From assembly GCF_004005815.1 (NCBI RefSeq), contig NZ_SACK01000006.1, forward strand, positions 124,001 through 188,000: 64,000 nt of DNA, given 5' to 3'. The position numbers and the translations under genes are program-made. The notes beneath the pieces are model-generated. The model did not search any database. It was given only the letters and a program-made list of their open reading frames with translations, and had not been told where the DNA came from. The DNA is from Mucilaginibacter limnophilus. Lineage in GTDB: Bacteria; Bacteroidota; Bacteroidia; Sphingobacteriales; Sphingobacteriaceae. Below are positions 43,144 through 53,006 of the stretch, piece after piece (the first letter of the stretch is position 1; every line of letters begins with the position of its first letter).

Positions 43144-46100
43144 ATTGATCAATTTCTTCAGTTAACGGTTCTTCTTCCTCATCTTTTATAAGGGTATATT
43201 TCTCGGATATTTTGCCGAATATGTAGTACAGTCCCGGTACGATGATCACACCGAAAATGGTACCCAATAGCATACCCCCGGCAGCCGCCGAACCGATGGT
43301 GCGGTTACCTGTAGCACCAGGCCCTGAGGCAAACACCAGTGGAATAAGGCCGGCGATAAAAGCGAATGAGGTCATCAAAATTGGGCGGAACCTAACAGCC
43401 GCGCCTTCAATGGCCGCTTTTAGTACACTGTAGCCCGATTTGTGTTTCTGCACGGCAAACTCCACTATCAGTACGGCGTTTTTGCCCAGCAAACCGATGA
43501 GCATTACCATAGCCACCTGCGCGTAAATGTTATTTTCGAGGCCAAGTATCTGCAGCAGCAGGAACGCGCCGAATATACCGGCAGGCAGCGAAAGGATAAC
43601 AGTGAACGGCAGCAGGAAGCTCTCATACTGCGCGGCAAGTATCAGGTAAACGAAACCAAGGCAGATCAGGAAGATGTAAACAGCCTCGTTACCACGCGAT
43701 ACCTCGTCTTTTGAGATACCTGCCCAGTCGATACCAAAACCTCTCGGCAGGGTGTTCTTAGCTACCTCAGTCACTGCTTTAATAGCCGAGCCGCTACTAT
43801 AACCGGGTGCCGACGCGCCGCTGATCTCGGCAGCGTTGTACATATTGTGCCTTGTGATCTCCGAGAGACCGTAAACTTTCTCAAGCCTCATAAATGAAGA
43901 GAACGGCACCATTTCATCACGATCATTTTTCACATACAGCTTCAGCACATCATCAGGTTGCGAACGGTATTGCGGCAGCGCCTGCACCATTACGTTGTAT
44001 TGGCGACCGAACCTGATAAAACTTGTTTCATAATTACTGCCTACAAGTGTTGATAGCGTGTTCATGGCGTTTTCAATGGTAACACCTTTTTGCTGCGCGA
44101 TATCATTATCTATCCGCAGCATGTATTGAGGGAAGCTCGCGCTATAGAAAGTAAACACCGACGACAACTCAGGCCGTTTGCTTAGCTCGGCAACAAAGTC
44201 TCGGCTCACGGCTTCCATCTTCTTGAAATCGCCTGTACCAGCTTTATCCAGTAAACGCAGCTCGAAGCCACCTGCGGCGCCATAGCCGGGTACTGCGGGT
44301 GGTTGGAAAAACTCAATAGTGGCGCCGGTAATATCTTTAGAGCGCTCTTCCAGTTCTTTCATTACTTCCTGAACCGAATGCTTACGGTCTTCCCAGCTTT
44401 TAAGGTTAACCAGACAGGTGCCTGAGTTGGCGCCTGTACCTTCGGTAAGGATCTCATAACCTGCCAGTGACGATACAGACTGCACATCTTCTATACCTTC
44501 AGCTATTTTTTGCAGACGCTCGGCTACCTGGTTGGTACGCTCGAGGGATGAGCCCGGCGGTGTTTGGATCACCGCATAGAACATGCCCTGATCTTCGTTC
44601 GGGATAAAGCCCGATGGCAGTGTATTGTTCAGCAGCCATGTACCCAAACAAAAACCTATCAGCAAACTAAAGGTGACAACCCTTCTGTTTACGATTTTGC
44701 CAAGCAGCTTCCGGTACCTGTCCGAAATGCCGTTGAACCACCTGTTAAAGCCTTCAGGTATTTTATCAATAACCGTTTTTTTACGTGGCTTGCCGTGGTT
44801 GTTCTTTAGCATCATGGCGCAAAGGGCAGGCGTAAGCGTAAGCGCCACAACACCCGACAGAACAATGGATGTCGCCATGGTGATGGAGAACTGCCGGTAA
44901 AAAATACCCACCGGTCCCGACATGAACGCCACCGGGATAAACACCGCTGCCATTACAAACGTGATAGCGATGATAGCCCCGCTAATCTCGTGCACCGCCT
45001 CTTTAGTAGCCCTATATGGTGAAAGATGTTTCTCTTCCATTTTGGAGTGCACCGCCTCAATCACTACGATGGCGTTATCCACCACAATACCAATAGCCAG
45101 CACCAGCGCGAACAGCGTGATCAGGTTAAGCGTGATGCCGAAGTATTGCATGAACATGAACGTACCGATTAGCGATACCGGCACCGCGATGGCCGGTATA
45201 AGCGTTGAACGCCAATCGCCAAGGAAAAGGAATACTACCAAACCAACCAGTATGAACGCCTCAACAAGTGTGTGGATCACTTTTTCAATCGAAGCGTCAA
45301 GAAATTTCGAAACGTCGTAGCTTATCTCGTAATCCATCCCTTTAGGGAATGAGCTTGCTTTGATCTCGGCCAGTTTTGCCTTCACATCCTTAATTACCTG
45401 GCTGGCGTTACTGCCGTACGATTGCTTTAATACTATAGCTGCCGACGGCCTGCCGTTCAGGTTTGAGTACAAGTCGTAAAATGCGCTGCCAAATTCAATA
45501 TCGGCAACATCCTTAAGTCGGAGTATTTCACCGTTAGGGCTCGATTTTAAGATGATGTTCTTGTATCCATCCGGAGTGCTGAACCTGCCGGGATACTTCA
45601 GTACATACTCAAATGCCTGCGAACGCTTACCCGAGCTTTCACCCGTTTTTCCCGGCGATGCTTCAAGACTCTGCTCGTCAAGCGCTTTCAGCACTTCTTC
45701 GGCAGATATTTTGTAGGCCAGCATACGGTCGGGTTTCAGCCATATACGCATAGCATATTCTCGGTTACCCAAAATGTCGGCAACACCTACACCATCAACA
45801 CGTTTTAATTCCGATAGTACGTTTATGTCGGCAAAGTTGAAAAGGAACTTCTCATCGGTATGCGGATCTTTACTGTACAGGTTAATGTACATCAGCATGT
45901 TTGATTCTTCACGGGTGATCTTAACACCTTCACGTACAACCAGCGGCGGCAGCTTATTTACCACCGATGCCACACGGTTCTGGATATTTACCGATGCCTG
46001 GTTAGGGTCGGTACCAAGGTTAAATACAACCTGAATGGTAGCCTCGCCATCGTTACCTGCGTCGGATGCCATGTATTTCATGCCCGGTACACCATTTATC

Positions 46101-46303
46101 GCCCTTTCAAGTGGAATTACCACCGCTTTGATCATCAGCTCGCCGTTAGCGCCCGGATATTCGGCCGTAATATTCACTTTAGGCGGCGATATTGACGGGA
46201 ACTGTGTTACCGGCAGCTGTGTGATAGCCAGCACCCCCAGAAAGAGGATGATAAGCGATATCACTATAGACAGGACGGGCCTGCTTATAAATTTACTAAA
46301 CAT
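43136..46303 (-). CDS. Efflux RND transporter permease
   Basis: Inner-membrane proton-driven pump of the HAE-1 (AcrB/MexB) family, 1055 aa, normal length. It begins MFSKFISRPVLSIVISLIIL and shows TM4 Asp pair in FALVLAIGIVVDNAIVVIEA, plus GVVALTLTPALCAMML and the C-terminal bundle (VMLIGLLGKNAVLIVEFAVQ). Substrates are probably drugs, bile-like or other amphiphiles; not predictable. Middle gene of the operon. Confidence 0.96.
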   Translation of the reverse strand: MFSKFISRPVLSIVISLIILFLGVLAITQLPVTQFPSISPPKVNITAEYPGANGELMIKAVVIPLERAINGVPGMKYMASDAGNDGEATIQVVFNLGTDPNQASVNIQNRVASVVNKLPPLVVREGVKITREESNMLMYINLYSKDPHTDEKFLFNFADINVLSELKRVDGVGVADILGNREYAMRIWLKPDRMLAYKISAEEVLKALDEQSLEASPGKTGESSGKRSQAFEYVLKYPGRFSTPDGYKNIILKSSPNGEILRLKDVADIEFGSAFYDLYSNLNGRPSAAIVLKQSYGSNASQVIKDVKAKLAEIKASSFPKGMDYEISYDVSKFLDASIEKVIHTLVEAFILVGLVVFLFLGDWRSTLIPAIAVPVSLIGTFMFMQYFGITLNLITLFALVLAIGIVVDNAIVVIEAVHSKMEEKHLSPYRATKEAVHEISGAIIAITFVMAAVFIPVAFMSGPVGIFYRQFSITMATSIVLSGVVALTLTPALCAMMLKNNHGKPRKKTVIDKIPEGFNRWFNGISDRYRKLLGKIVNRRVVTFSLLIGFCLGTWLLNNTLPSGFIPNEDQGMFYAVIQTPPGSSLERTNQVAERLQKIAEGIEDVQSVSSLAGYEILTEGTGANSGTCLVNLKSWEDRKHSVQEVMKELEERSKDITGATIEFFQPPAVPGYGAAGGFELRLLDKAGTGDFKKMEAVSRDFVAELSKRPELSSVFTFYSASFPQYMLRIDNDIAQQKGVTIENAMNTLSTLVGSNYETSFIRFGRQYNVMVQALPQYRSQPDDVLKLYVKNDRDEMVPFSSFMRLEKVYGLSEITRHNMYNAAEISGASAPGYSSGSAIKAVTEVAKNTLPRGFGIDWAGISKDEVSRGNEAVYIFLICLGFVYLILAAQYESFLLPFTVILSLPAGIFGAFLLLQILGLENNIYAQVAMVMLIGLLGKNAVLIVEFAVQKHKSGYSVLKAAIEGAAVRFRPILMTSFAFIAGLIPLVFASGPGATGNRTIGSAAAGGMLLGTIFGVIIVPGLYYIFGKISEKYTLIKDEEEEPLTEEIDQYV

Positions 46304-46322
46304 TGAATTCTCTTTTTAATAA

Positions 46323-47405
46323 CTATTCGGTTTTTAACTGCAGGTTGGCCATTACCTCTTTAGGATTTTGGTACTTGCTGGTTATCTTATCATCATCTCT
46401 TACCTTCTGCACACCTTCAAGCAGAATCTTGTCGTTCACTGTAATGCCGCTGCCAACTACATACAGGTCGGGCATTTCATGGCTTACCACAATGTTACGC
46501 GAGTGTACCTTGTTGTCTTTGTCAACCACAAAAACATAAATTTTGTCCTGCAGCTCATAAGTGGCTTTCTGCGGAATTATAACCGCGTTTTTAAGCGGAA
46601 CTGTCATTTGTACCTTGCCGGTTTCGCCGTTACGTAAAAGCTTGTCGGGGTTAGGGAATTTTGCCCTGAAAGCGATATTGCCTGTCTCGTTGTCAAACTC
46701 GCTTTCAACGGTTTCAACATCGCCTTTGTATTTCAGTGGCTGATTATTAGCCAAAAGCAGGCGTACTTTGCCGTCGCCGCGGTCTTTTACATTTGTTTCG
46801 TAGTCGAGGTATTCCGGTTCAGATACGTTGAAGTAAGCATATACATTGCTGTTGTCTGAAAGGCTTGTCAGCAGTTCGCCTTCATCAACCAGGCTGCCCA
46901 GTTTCAGCGGAATACGGTCAATTATGCCATCAAACGGTGCCCTTACTTCGGTGAATGATAAATGCAACTTTGCCAGGTTCGTCTCTGCTTTTGCCTGATC
47001 GAGCTTGGCATGCGCCATAGCCAGTTCGTTTTTTGAGACGATGTTCTTATCAGCCAGCGCCTTGGTGTTTTGCAGCTCTATCTCAGCCGCTTTAACTTCA
47101 GCCTGCGACTTCGCCACTTCGGCCTCATATAGCTTTGGCATTATCCGGAACAAAACCTGGCCGGCTTTTACATACTGGCCTTCGTCAACATAAATATTTT
47201 GCAGATAGCCTTTTTCCTGCGCTCTGATCTCGATGTTGCGCACCGAGCGTATTTGCGAAACGTATTCTTTTGTGATGGATGTGTCTACAGACACAGGGTT
47301 GGTAACCGCATACGTGGCGGCTTCTTCCTTTTCTTCTTTTTTTGATGTACAGCCTGGCAAATAACATATTGCCGCCAGGCAAACAAACACTACTATTCTG
47401 TTCAT
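46323..47405 (-). CDS. Efflux RND periplasmic adaptor subunit
   Basis: The 360-aa lipoprotein has lipobox LPGC (Cys19) and the MFP/HlyD layout: barrel-sandwich halves (IRAQEKGYLQNIYVDEGQYV, VRAPFDGIIDRIPLKLGSLV) around a helical hairpin (KSQAEVKAAEIELQNTKALA), then a beta-barrel domain. First gene of the operon, 19 bp before the permease. No repressor gene is adjacent. Confidence 0.94.
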   Translation of the reverse strand: MNRIVVFVCLAAICYLPGCTSKKEEKEEAATYAVTNPVSVDTSITKEYVSQIRSVRNIEIRAQEKGYLQNIYVDEGQYVKAGQVLFRIMPKLYEAEVAKSQAEVKAAEIELQNTKALADKNIVSKNELAMAHAKLDQAKAETNLAKLHLSFTEVRAPFDGIIDRIPLKLGSLVDEGELLTSLSDNSNVYAYFNVSEPEYLDYETNVKDRGDGKVRLLLANNQPLKYKGDVETVESEFDNETGNIAFRAKFPNPDKLLRNGETGKVQMTVPLKNAVIIPQKATYELQDKIYVFVVDKDNKVHSRNIVVSHEMPDLYVVGSGITVNDKILLEGVQKVRDDDKITSKYQNPKEVMANLQLKTE

Positions 47406-47579
47406 TATATTTTAGAAATGATTAAAAACGATCCGGTGGTTCGGAATAGAAATTCCGAAGAAGAGAGAGTAGCATCAGCTGTGCGCTATAAACCGAAAAG
47501 GTATACAGAAACGAAAAGGATGTTAATACACATCCGCGGGAATATTAATATAGTCCCTGCAGCTGATGCATATTACAAA

Positions 47580-47984
47580 TCACAGGCGTATAACGCGCTG
47601 TACAATATATTTTGGAGATGAATTACCTGATAAATACCTGCCGAAAGGTAGTCGCTCTTTTAAATGCTCGGGACGAATACTTAAAAGAAAAATGCAGGAT
47701 AGAATAGAAACCCAGTTTGCCAGCAATACATATTTCCGGGCAAATACAAAGTTATCGTCATCGTCTTCAATATTGAAGATAAAATCTTTGTCGGTGTTTA
47801 ACTTGCTGCTTTTTTTTACAGTAGTAGCTTTAGAAATATCTACGGGAGTAACTTTTTGTGTGCGGGTAACGTCGGGGGCAGGAGAATAAGAAAGCTTATC
47901 GTGATGCACACGGGCATAAGTATAATTGTACCCCCTAAGCAACAGGAAACAAAGTGATAAGATAAATATAACCCCAGCTCTCAT
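47580..47984 (-). CDS. Membrane protein of unknown function
   Basis: The 134-aa product (ATG 47984, MRAGVIFILSLCFLLLRGYN) has two hydrophobic helices, one N-terminal and one near residue 90 (VLLANWVSILSCIFLLS), with an Asp-rich extracytoplasmic segment (FIFNIEDDDDNFVFARK) between. No family recognised. The 174-bp gap to the efflux operon has no other feature. Confidence 0.55.
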   Translation of the reverse strand: MRAGVIFILSLCFLLLRGYNYTYARVHHDKLSYSPAPDVTRTQKVTPVDISKATTVKKSSKLNTDKDFIFNIEDDDDNFVFARKYVLLANWVSILSCIFLLSIRPEHLKERLPFGRYLSGNSSPKYIVQRVIRL

Positions 47985-48144
47985 ATTCAGCCGCAAAAAT
48001 AATATCAGAAAACGTAAATCAGTGTGTTTTTAGTATTTTTTTACTGTTACGATTGATTGTAAGACTTTCTGTAAAGCCAATGGTTACAAGCTCTTCGTAA
48101 AAACTGACCAATTTGTGACGAAGCAGGTATCAAGGTGTCAAAAG

Positions 48145-48176
48145 AAAAAAGGCACCCCTGGGTGGAATGCCTTTGA
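48145..48176 (-). terminator. Terminator of the protease/CHASE2 operon
   Basis: On the minus strand AAAGGC...ACCC AG GGGT GCCTTTTTT forms a stem with a 5-nt internal bulge followed by a T run, just after the 48183 gene. Confidence 0.6.
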
Positions 48177-48182
48177 AATATT

Positions 48183-49154
48183 TTATTTATCAAGTAGTTG
48201 CTTGGCTGTTTTTTTAGCCTGATCGGCTCCTGAATCAATCATCGAATTTGAGTTGTCAATGATCATCTGCGTAACAAAATCGCTTTTCGAGCTTTCGGTA
48301 ACTTTTACGGCTATTGAATATGCACCCTGGCTGTACGATTCTTCCATCTGGCCGCTCTCATTTAAACGGTAACCGTACGAGCGCGGTACCAAAAAGCTCC
48401 AGCCTTCAAGCTGTTTACCGATTTTTTTCGCGTAGTATTCTTTGTAGCCCGGTGATGATTTGTCGAGAGGAGCGTCACGCAAGCGCAGAAAAAACTTGCC
48501 AAGCTCGACGTTTTTGAACAGGTTGCCGCTGTTATTTACATATGAGGTATTGAAGGTGACCTCAATATCTACATTAAGTGTGCTTTTGCCCTGCGGTATT
48601 TTTGCCTTGGCATAATTGATCTGGATATCTTTCAGTTTCAGTTTAAATACGGCGTTGTTAAACATTTCGTAAATGTTGGCGGTATCGGTAGCCAGTTCAA
48701 CATCAAGCAGCATGGCCAGTTCTGGTCCCGAGCCCTGGTTTACTATTTTACGCTCAAGCCTGAAACCATTGAACTGCAGGCCAACCGGGTCAAACGGTCC
48801 CTGAGTTGAAAGCTGATCGTAAAAGTAAAGGTCATTCAATCCGTCTTTCCATTCGGCGGTATATTTCTTTTTCTGCTTGTCGATCATCTGCTTCAGCGCT
48901 GATGTGCCCAGGCCGATAAGTGATGTAGCCAAACCGGTAGCCGGTCCGCGGCCATCTCTGCCACGACTTGCAAGGGTAGGGGCGCCCTGTTTTTTTAGTA
49001 CACCAACAAAGTTAGCTACATTCTCCTGGTTTTTGGGTGCCATGCTAATACTTTCCCTGGTTTTCATCGGAGAGTATTTTGATGCGGCACAGCTTGATAG
49101 CAATAGTGCACTAATCAGCATTATGCTTTGTGCTTTAAGAAAGGGGGGATTCAT
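48183..49154 (-). CDS. Lipoprotein of unknown function
   Basis: The 323-aa product has a lipobox LLSSC (Cys22), then a disordered Ser/Lys/Gly stretch and a mixed alpha/beta domain (LQFNGFRLERKIVNQGSGPE, LNVDIEVTFNTSYVNNSG). A YDQLSTQGPFDPVG segment precedes it. No family recognised. Last gene of a four-gene operon with trypsin-like, CHASE2 and FecR-like genes, overlapping the previous gene by 4 bp, so it is probably an outer- or inner-leaflet partner of that set. Confidence 0.8.
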   Translation of the reverse strand: MNPPFLKAQSIMLISALLLSSCAASKYSPMKTRESISMAPKNQENVANFVGVLKKQGAPTLASRGRDGRGPATGLATSLIGLGTSALKQMIDKQKKKYTAEWKDGLNDLYFYDQLSTQGPFDPVGLQFNGFRLERKIVNQGSGPELAMLLDVELATDTANIYEMFNNAVFKLKLKDIQINYAKAKIPQGKSTLNVDIEVTFNTSYVNNSGNLFKNVELGKFFLRLRDAPLDKSSPGYKEYYAKKIGKQLEGWSFLVPRSYGYRLNESGQMEESYSQGAYSIAVKVTESSKSDFVTQMIIDNSNSMIDSGADQAKKTAKQLLDK

Positions 49155-50023
49155 AAAAAACGATAATATGTATTTGTATATATTTTATTTGATGGATCAA
49201 GTGAGGCGGCCTGTTTGTAATATTTAGTTGCTTCAGCTAAAAAGTGGTGTTGCTCAAGCAAGAAGCCCGACATAAAGGCGGTTTCGGCATCTGTGGTTTT
49301 TATTACCTGTTTGAGTATGCTGATTACCCGTTCGTTGTACGATTGTTTCTCAATAACTTCAAGGTAATTCAAACTGCCGCATTCTTTACCATCCGGATGG
49401 CACAATTGCCACAGGTATGAACCGGGTTCAAGCCTTGCAGCAACAGAGCCAAAAGGCAATGTTTTTTCAAGATTGATTGTCTTTTCAGTAACCTGCGCCA
49501 AGCTGTCGGCATAAAGCTTAAACAACAGTTTTTGCTCTTTCCAGTTAATATTGAGCGCTCCTGATGAATAGTAAATAGTATCAACAGGCAGTGCCAGTTC
49601 AACAGGTTGTTTGCCGCGTGCTACGGCTCCGGCTGTTTTCATGAACTTTTCAGGGTTGTCCTCTACTTTTTCATGATGGTGCGACATTTGGTGCCATATA
49701 TAATGGAAGTACGCCGCGGTAAACGCCTCGCCGTCAGGTTTACATCTGCTTATCAGATTTTTCACCGCATAGCTGCCCGCAGTTACTTTTATCAAACTGT
49801 TTTGTGCGCACAGCAGCATCACTTCGCCGCCCTTGGCTACAGTTATTTTATCAGCCTGATAAAGGTTGTCAGATTTTTTTAACGCTGATATTTGACCTGC
49901 CTTGTTAAGCGTGCCTTTCCCCTTTACATAATACACCAGAAAGTGGGGCGAGGCGCTTTGCGCCATAGCGGCGGTATTCCACAAAACAAAAAATATGGCC
50001 AGGTATTTAGTGATGCGTTTCAT
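49151..50023 (-). CDS. Secreted FecR-like protein
   Basis: The 290-aa product has a signal peptide (LAIFFVLWNTAAMA|QSASP). The next 80 residues (VKGKGTLNKAGQISALKKSD, ITVAKGGEVMLLCAQNSLIK) resemble the FecR fold. A beta-sandwich-like part (LPFGSVAARLEPGSYLWQL) and a C-terminal helical, TPR-like end (FLAEATKYYKQAASLDPSNK) follow. The start overlaps the CHASE2 gene by 17 bp and the stop overlaps the lipoprotein gene by 4 bp. FecR assignment is by pattern only. Confidence 0.7.
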   Translation of the reverse strand: MKRITKYLAIFFVLWNTAAMAQSASPHFLVYYVKGKGTLNKAGQISALKKSDNLYQADKITVAKGGEVMLLCAQNSLIKVTAGSYAVKNLISRCKPDGEAFTAAYFHYIWHQMSHHHEKVEDNPEKFMKTAGAVARGKQPVELALPVDTIYYSSGALNINWKEQKLLFKLYADSLAQVTEKTINLEKTLPFGSVAARLEPGSYLWQLCHPDGKECGSLNYLEVIEKQSYNERVISILKQVIKTTDAETAFMSGFLLEQHHFLAEATKYYKQAASLDPSNKIYTNTYYRFL

Positions 50024-51188
50024 GATGGAATATTGATTTATACCGTGTCTTAGTTTGAAGCCACACTACAAAAGCTTCGTAAAAGTATAATACATCTACA
50101 GCCAGCAGCACTACCGCGAGGGTAGGCGTCATGTTTATTTGGATATCGGCTTTAGCAAACAGCAGCAGGCCAAGGTAGATGAAGAATATAGTAAGTATAA
50201 GCTGTGCCGCCTTAGCTGCCAAATGAAACCAGATGTGCCTGTGGATATAGAAGTAAATAAATATAGCCATGTGCAGCCAGCAAAGAACAAATGCCAGCAG
50301 CCAGTTAAACCAGGCCGGCGGATGTGAAATGTAATTACCTTTGATAATCATCCGCACAATGTTTGCATGGATAAACACCCCGTTCATATCAGGTACGCCA
50401 CGACCGGTTACTATGTTATTCGTAGGCGTGTAGTGCTTATCCAATATGTTATTCGGATCATTGGAAGTATAACCCACCAGTACTATTTTATTTGAAAAGA
50501 CTTCGATATCGCTGTTGTTAAGCAGTTCGGCGCCGTCAATAACTAAAAAGTTTTCGGCTTTGCGGGAGTAGTTGATCACCTCAGCCTTATGATCGCGCCC
50601 GATTAATTCATTGTAAGCAACTTTATCAGCTTTTTTAACTATTTCCGAAGCAAACGACTCAACCTTCCGGCCGTCAAACTCCCTCTCAGGCACAAAATGA
50701 CGCATCACGCCGTACTTTTCACCTGCGAAATTGGCAAAGCCCTGCGCAGTTGTTCCGGTAGCGAAATGGTTGGACTTATATTCTTCGTTATCCTCTTCAC
50801 CTGTGAGGCGGCTGGCCAAAACGATATTATTGTTAGCTTTTATGACGCTTTGCAATAAGCTGTCAGCTTCCTGCCCGCGAGGTGCTTCAAGCAATACATC
50901 AAGACCTGCAACTTTTGGTTTACCGGCGCAAACTTTTGATAAGATGGCTGCAATTTCGGGCCTTGCGGCATCGCCGATATTTACTACAACAATATCTTTG
51001 TCAATACCTTGATTTTCTGCTTTGCCCATCTCCGACCATGCCAGATCATTATAATTAAAATCGCGCATGGCCATTTTAAACGGATCGAGTATGTGAAAAT
51101 TAAGCGGTACAAATGCCAGCAGGCCCAGTACAACAAACACGGCGGTGGTTGCAAAAAAAGTGTCTTTATAAAATAAGTATTTCAGCAT
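50007..51188 (-). CDS. CHASE2 domain membrane protein without output domain
   Basis: A 393-aa protein (ATG 51188): one N-terminal helix (FFATTAVFVVLGLLAFVPLN), an extracytoplasmic CHASE2 sensor of about 240 residues (DKDIVVVNIGDAARPEIAAI, NKIVLVGYTSNDPNN, DMNGVFIHANIVRMIIKGN), then three helices (NWLLAFVLCWLHMAIFI ... VLLAVDVLYFYEAFVVWL) and a short basic tail. CHASE2 is normally fused to kinase, cyclase or GGDEF outputs; none is here, so signals must pass to partner proteins. Second gene of the operon, 15 bp after the protease gene. Confidence 0.85.
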   Translation of the reverse strand: MLKYLFYKDTFFATTAVFVVLGLLAFVPLNFHILDPFKMAMRDFNYNDLAWSEMGKAENQGIDKDIVVVNIGDAARPEIAAILSKVCAGKPKVAGLDVLLEAPRGQEADSLLQSVIKANNNIVLASRLTGEEDNEEYKSNHFATGTTAQGFANFAGEKYGVMRHFVPEREFDGRKVESFASEIVKKADKVAYNELIGRDHKAEVINYSRKAENFLVIDGAELLNNSDIEVFSNKIVLVGYTSNDPNNILDKHYTPTNNIVTGRGVPDMNGVFIHANIVRMIIKGNYISHPPAWFNWLLAFVLCWLHMAIFIYFYIHRHIWFHLAAKAAQLILTIFFIYLGLLLFAKADIQINMTPTLAVVLLAVDVLYFYEAFVVWLQTKTRYKSIFHHETHH

Positions 51189-51203
51189 GATGTTCGGTTG
51201 CAA

Positions 51204-52697
51204 TTAGTACCACAGCGTTTGCTGTACCAGTTTATCGTTTGTTGATAAGCCTATGCGCTTTTTAAAATAATTCTGTTCCTTTTGCGGATCGGCGCCTGCC
51301 CTTAGCAGTACCATATCGACAACGCCTGTCATGCCTGTAAGCCGTGCGGCAGTACCAACGTCGGCAAGGTTGGCAACGCGCCAAACCGATTCATATCCTT
51401 CGTCAAGCAATCCTATACCTACCACCTGGAAATTTCCGGCAGGAATAACCTGTGCACCACTGTTGCTCACAGTGCTGAACTGGCTTCCGTTTTGTTGCGC
51501 AGTTGTGGAAACCAAAAACTGGTTGGGTGCGTTTTTGTATGTAAAGCCACCCTGGTCAAGAAACGCTTTACCAATCCGTGCCGAGTTATCCTCATTAAGT
51601 ACGCCGCCTTTTACTTTAACTTTGCTTACCTGTCCGCTCTTTATAAGCGTAAACTCGGTTTCTTTGCCGGGCGCTATTCTTTCAAATTCGCCTAAAGCTT
51701 CTTCAAGGCTACGTACAGGTTCACCGTTTATAGCTTTTAGTTGCGCGCCTTCAAAAGCTTTTAATGTGGCTGCAGGTCCGGCGGCATCAACGCTTTTAAG
51801 CAGGGGCAGATCATCGGTTTCATACATACGGGAATAATAGGCGTACTGCTGTGTCCCGGGTGGATAAGGCAGCTTCTTCTGTACCAGTTCGATGCCGAAA
51901 TACGAACGGCTTATCAGTCCGTCGTTGGTTAAAATATCGTTTACCAAGCGGCTTGATAGCTGCGCCTCAAGCGCGAAGTTGATTTGCGGTTGCCATATGC
52001 TGCTGTTGCCCTGGTTAGCAAAAGCTATTTGTGAGTTAATACCTACTACCTTTCCATTCACATCAACCAGCGGACCGCCACTGTTGCCCCATATAACGGT
52101 TGCGGTACTTTGCAAAAATCCAAACTTGCCTGTCAGTCCGCCACGTACTCGGTTTTTAGCGCTGATGATGCCATCAGAAACAGAATAAGGATATTCGCCC
52201 AGCGGATTGCCCACCGCATAAACCGGCTCGCCTACGCGCGCAGGTTCAGCCCTGAACTCGATGGTATTTATCTCCTCGCTCGGCTTGTCAATAAACTCAA
52301 GCACGGCAATGTCGTAAAATGAATCACCGCCCATAACTTTTGCTTTATATTTCGAGCGGTTTATGCTGTACACATAAATGCTTCCGTCGGTATCGGCAGC
52401 CTGTTCAATAACATGGGCGTTGGTAACTACATATGGCTTGCCGTTATAAGTAATGATAAACCCAGATCCTGAGCCGCTTGCACCGCTTAGGTCGAGCATT
52501 TTGGCGTATGCCATTTCAGACGCGTTTCCTCTAAAGCCAAGCGATTTTTTTGCAGCGCCCGTTTCAAAAACACCTACTGTTACTACGGCGCTCAGTACAT
52601 TTTCAAGCACATCAGGAGAAGCTTTTTGAGCGAGTGATGCAAAAGGCTTTGTTATTAAAATAAGCCCTAATACAATTGTGAGAAGTTTGGTTTTCAT
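51204..52697 (-). CDS. Secreted trypsin-like serine protease with PDZ domain
   Basis: A 497-aa HtrA/DegP-like protease with a signal peptide (MKTKLLTIVLGLILITKPFA...LAQ). Catalytic triad H95 (TNAHVI), D129 (YDIAVLEF) and S206 (GNSGGPL). A PDZ-like segment covers about residues 295-370 (AAGPAATLKAFEGAQLKAING). A third C-terminal domain (about 370-497) is not recognised. First gene of the operon with CHASE2, FecR-like and lipoprotein genes. It acts in the periplasm. Confidence 0.9.
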   Translation of the reverse strand: MKTKLLTIVLGLILITKPFASLAQKASPDVLENVLSAVVTVGVFETGAAKKSLGFRGNASEMAYAKMLDLSGASGSGSGFIITYNGKPYVVTNAHVIEQAADTDGSIYVYSINRSKYKAKVMGGDSFYDIAVLEFIDKPSEEINTIEFRAEPARVGEPVYAVGNPLGEYPYSVSDGIISAKNRVRGGLTGKFGFLQSTATVIWGNSGGPLVDVNGKVVGINSQIAFANQGNSSIWQPQINFALEAQLSSRLVNDILTNDGLISRSYFGIELVQKKLPYPPGTQQYAYYSRMYETDDLPLLKSVDAAGPAATLKAFEGAQLKAINGEPVRSLEEALGEFERIAPGKETEFTLIKSGQVSKVKVKGGVLNEDNSARIGKAFLDQGGFTYKNAPNQFLVSTTAQQNGSQFSTVSNSGAQVIPAGNFQVVGIGLLDEGYESVWRVANLADVGTAARLTGMTGVVDMVLLRAGADPQKEQNYFKKRIGLSTNDKLVQQTLWY

Positions 52698-53006
52698 GTA
52701 ATAAAGTCTGTGAAATACTGCCGTTACAGCGTGGTTAAACTATGCTCCTAAAGTATAACAATATGGCAAGGTTTAAAATACTCAGGAATAAGTATTTTTT
52801 TATGGCTAATCAGGCTATAGCTTTACATCGTGATAATGAGGCATGTTTCTGTGAAGCTGATAGTTAGGGAAGCTTATAGCCTGAGGATGTCGGGAAATAG
52901 CCTCGATTTTTAATAAAAAAATAATAAACAAAAAATACTCACAAGTGGGTATTCTTCAGGCTGTATAAATTAAATAGTTTAGTAAAATAATAAACCTCAA
53001 AACAAA
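52698..53006. other. Divergent intergenic region, protease operon / small secreted protein
   Basis: 309 bp, AT-rich. It should carry promoters for both directions; the best I see is TAGTTTAG at about 52974 on the plus strand, a poor -7 match. No repeat or RNA recognised. Confidence 0.3.

Noticed and set aside
47418..47889. Plus-strand ORFs in the region upstream of the efflux operon
   Set aside because: They lie opposite the more plausible two-helix membrane protein at 47580-47984 and have no recognisable features.
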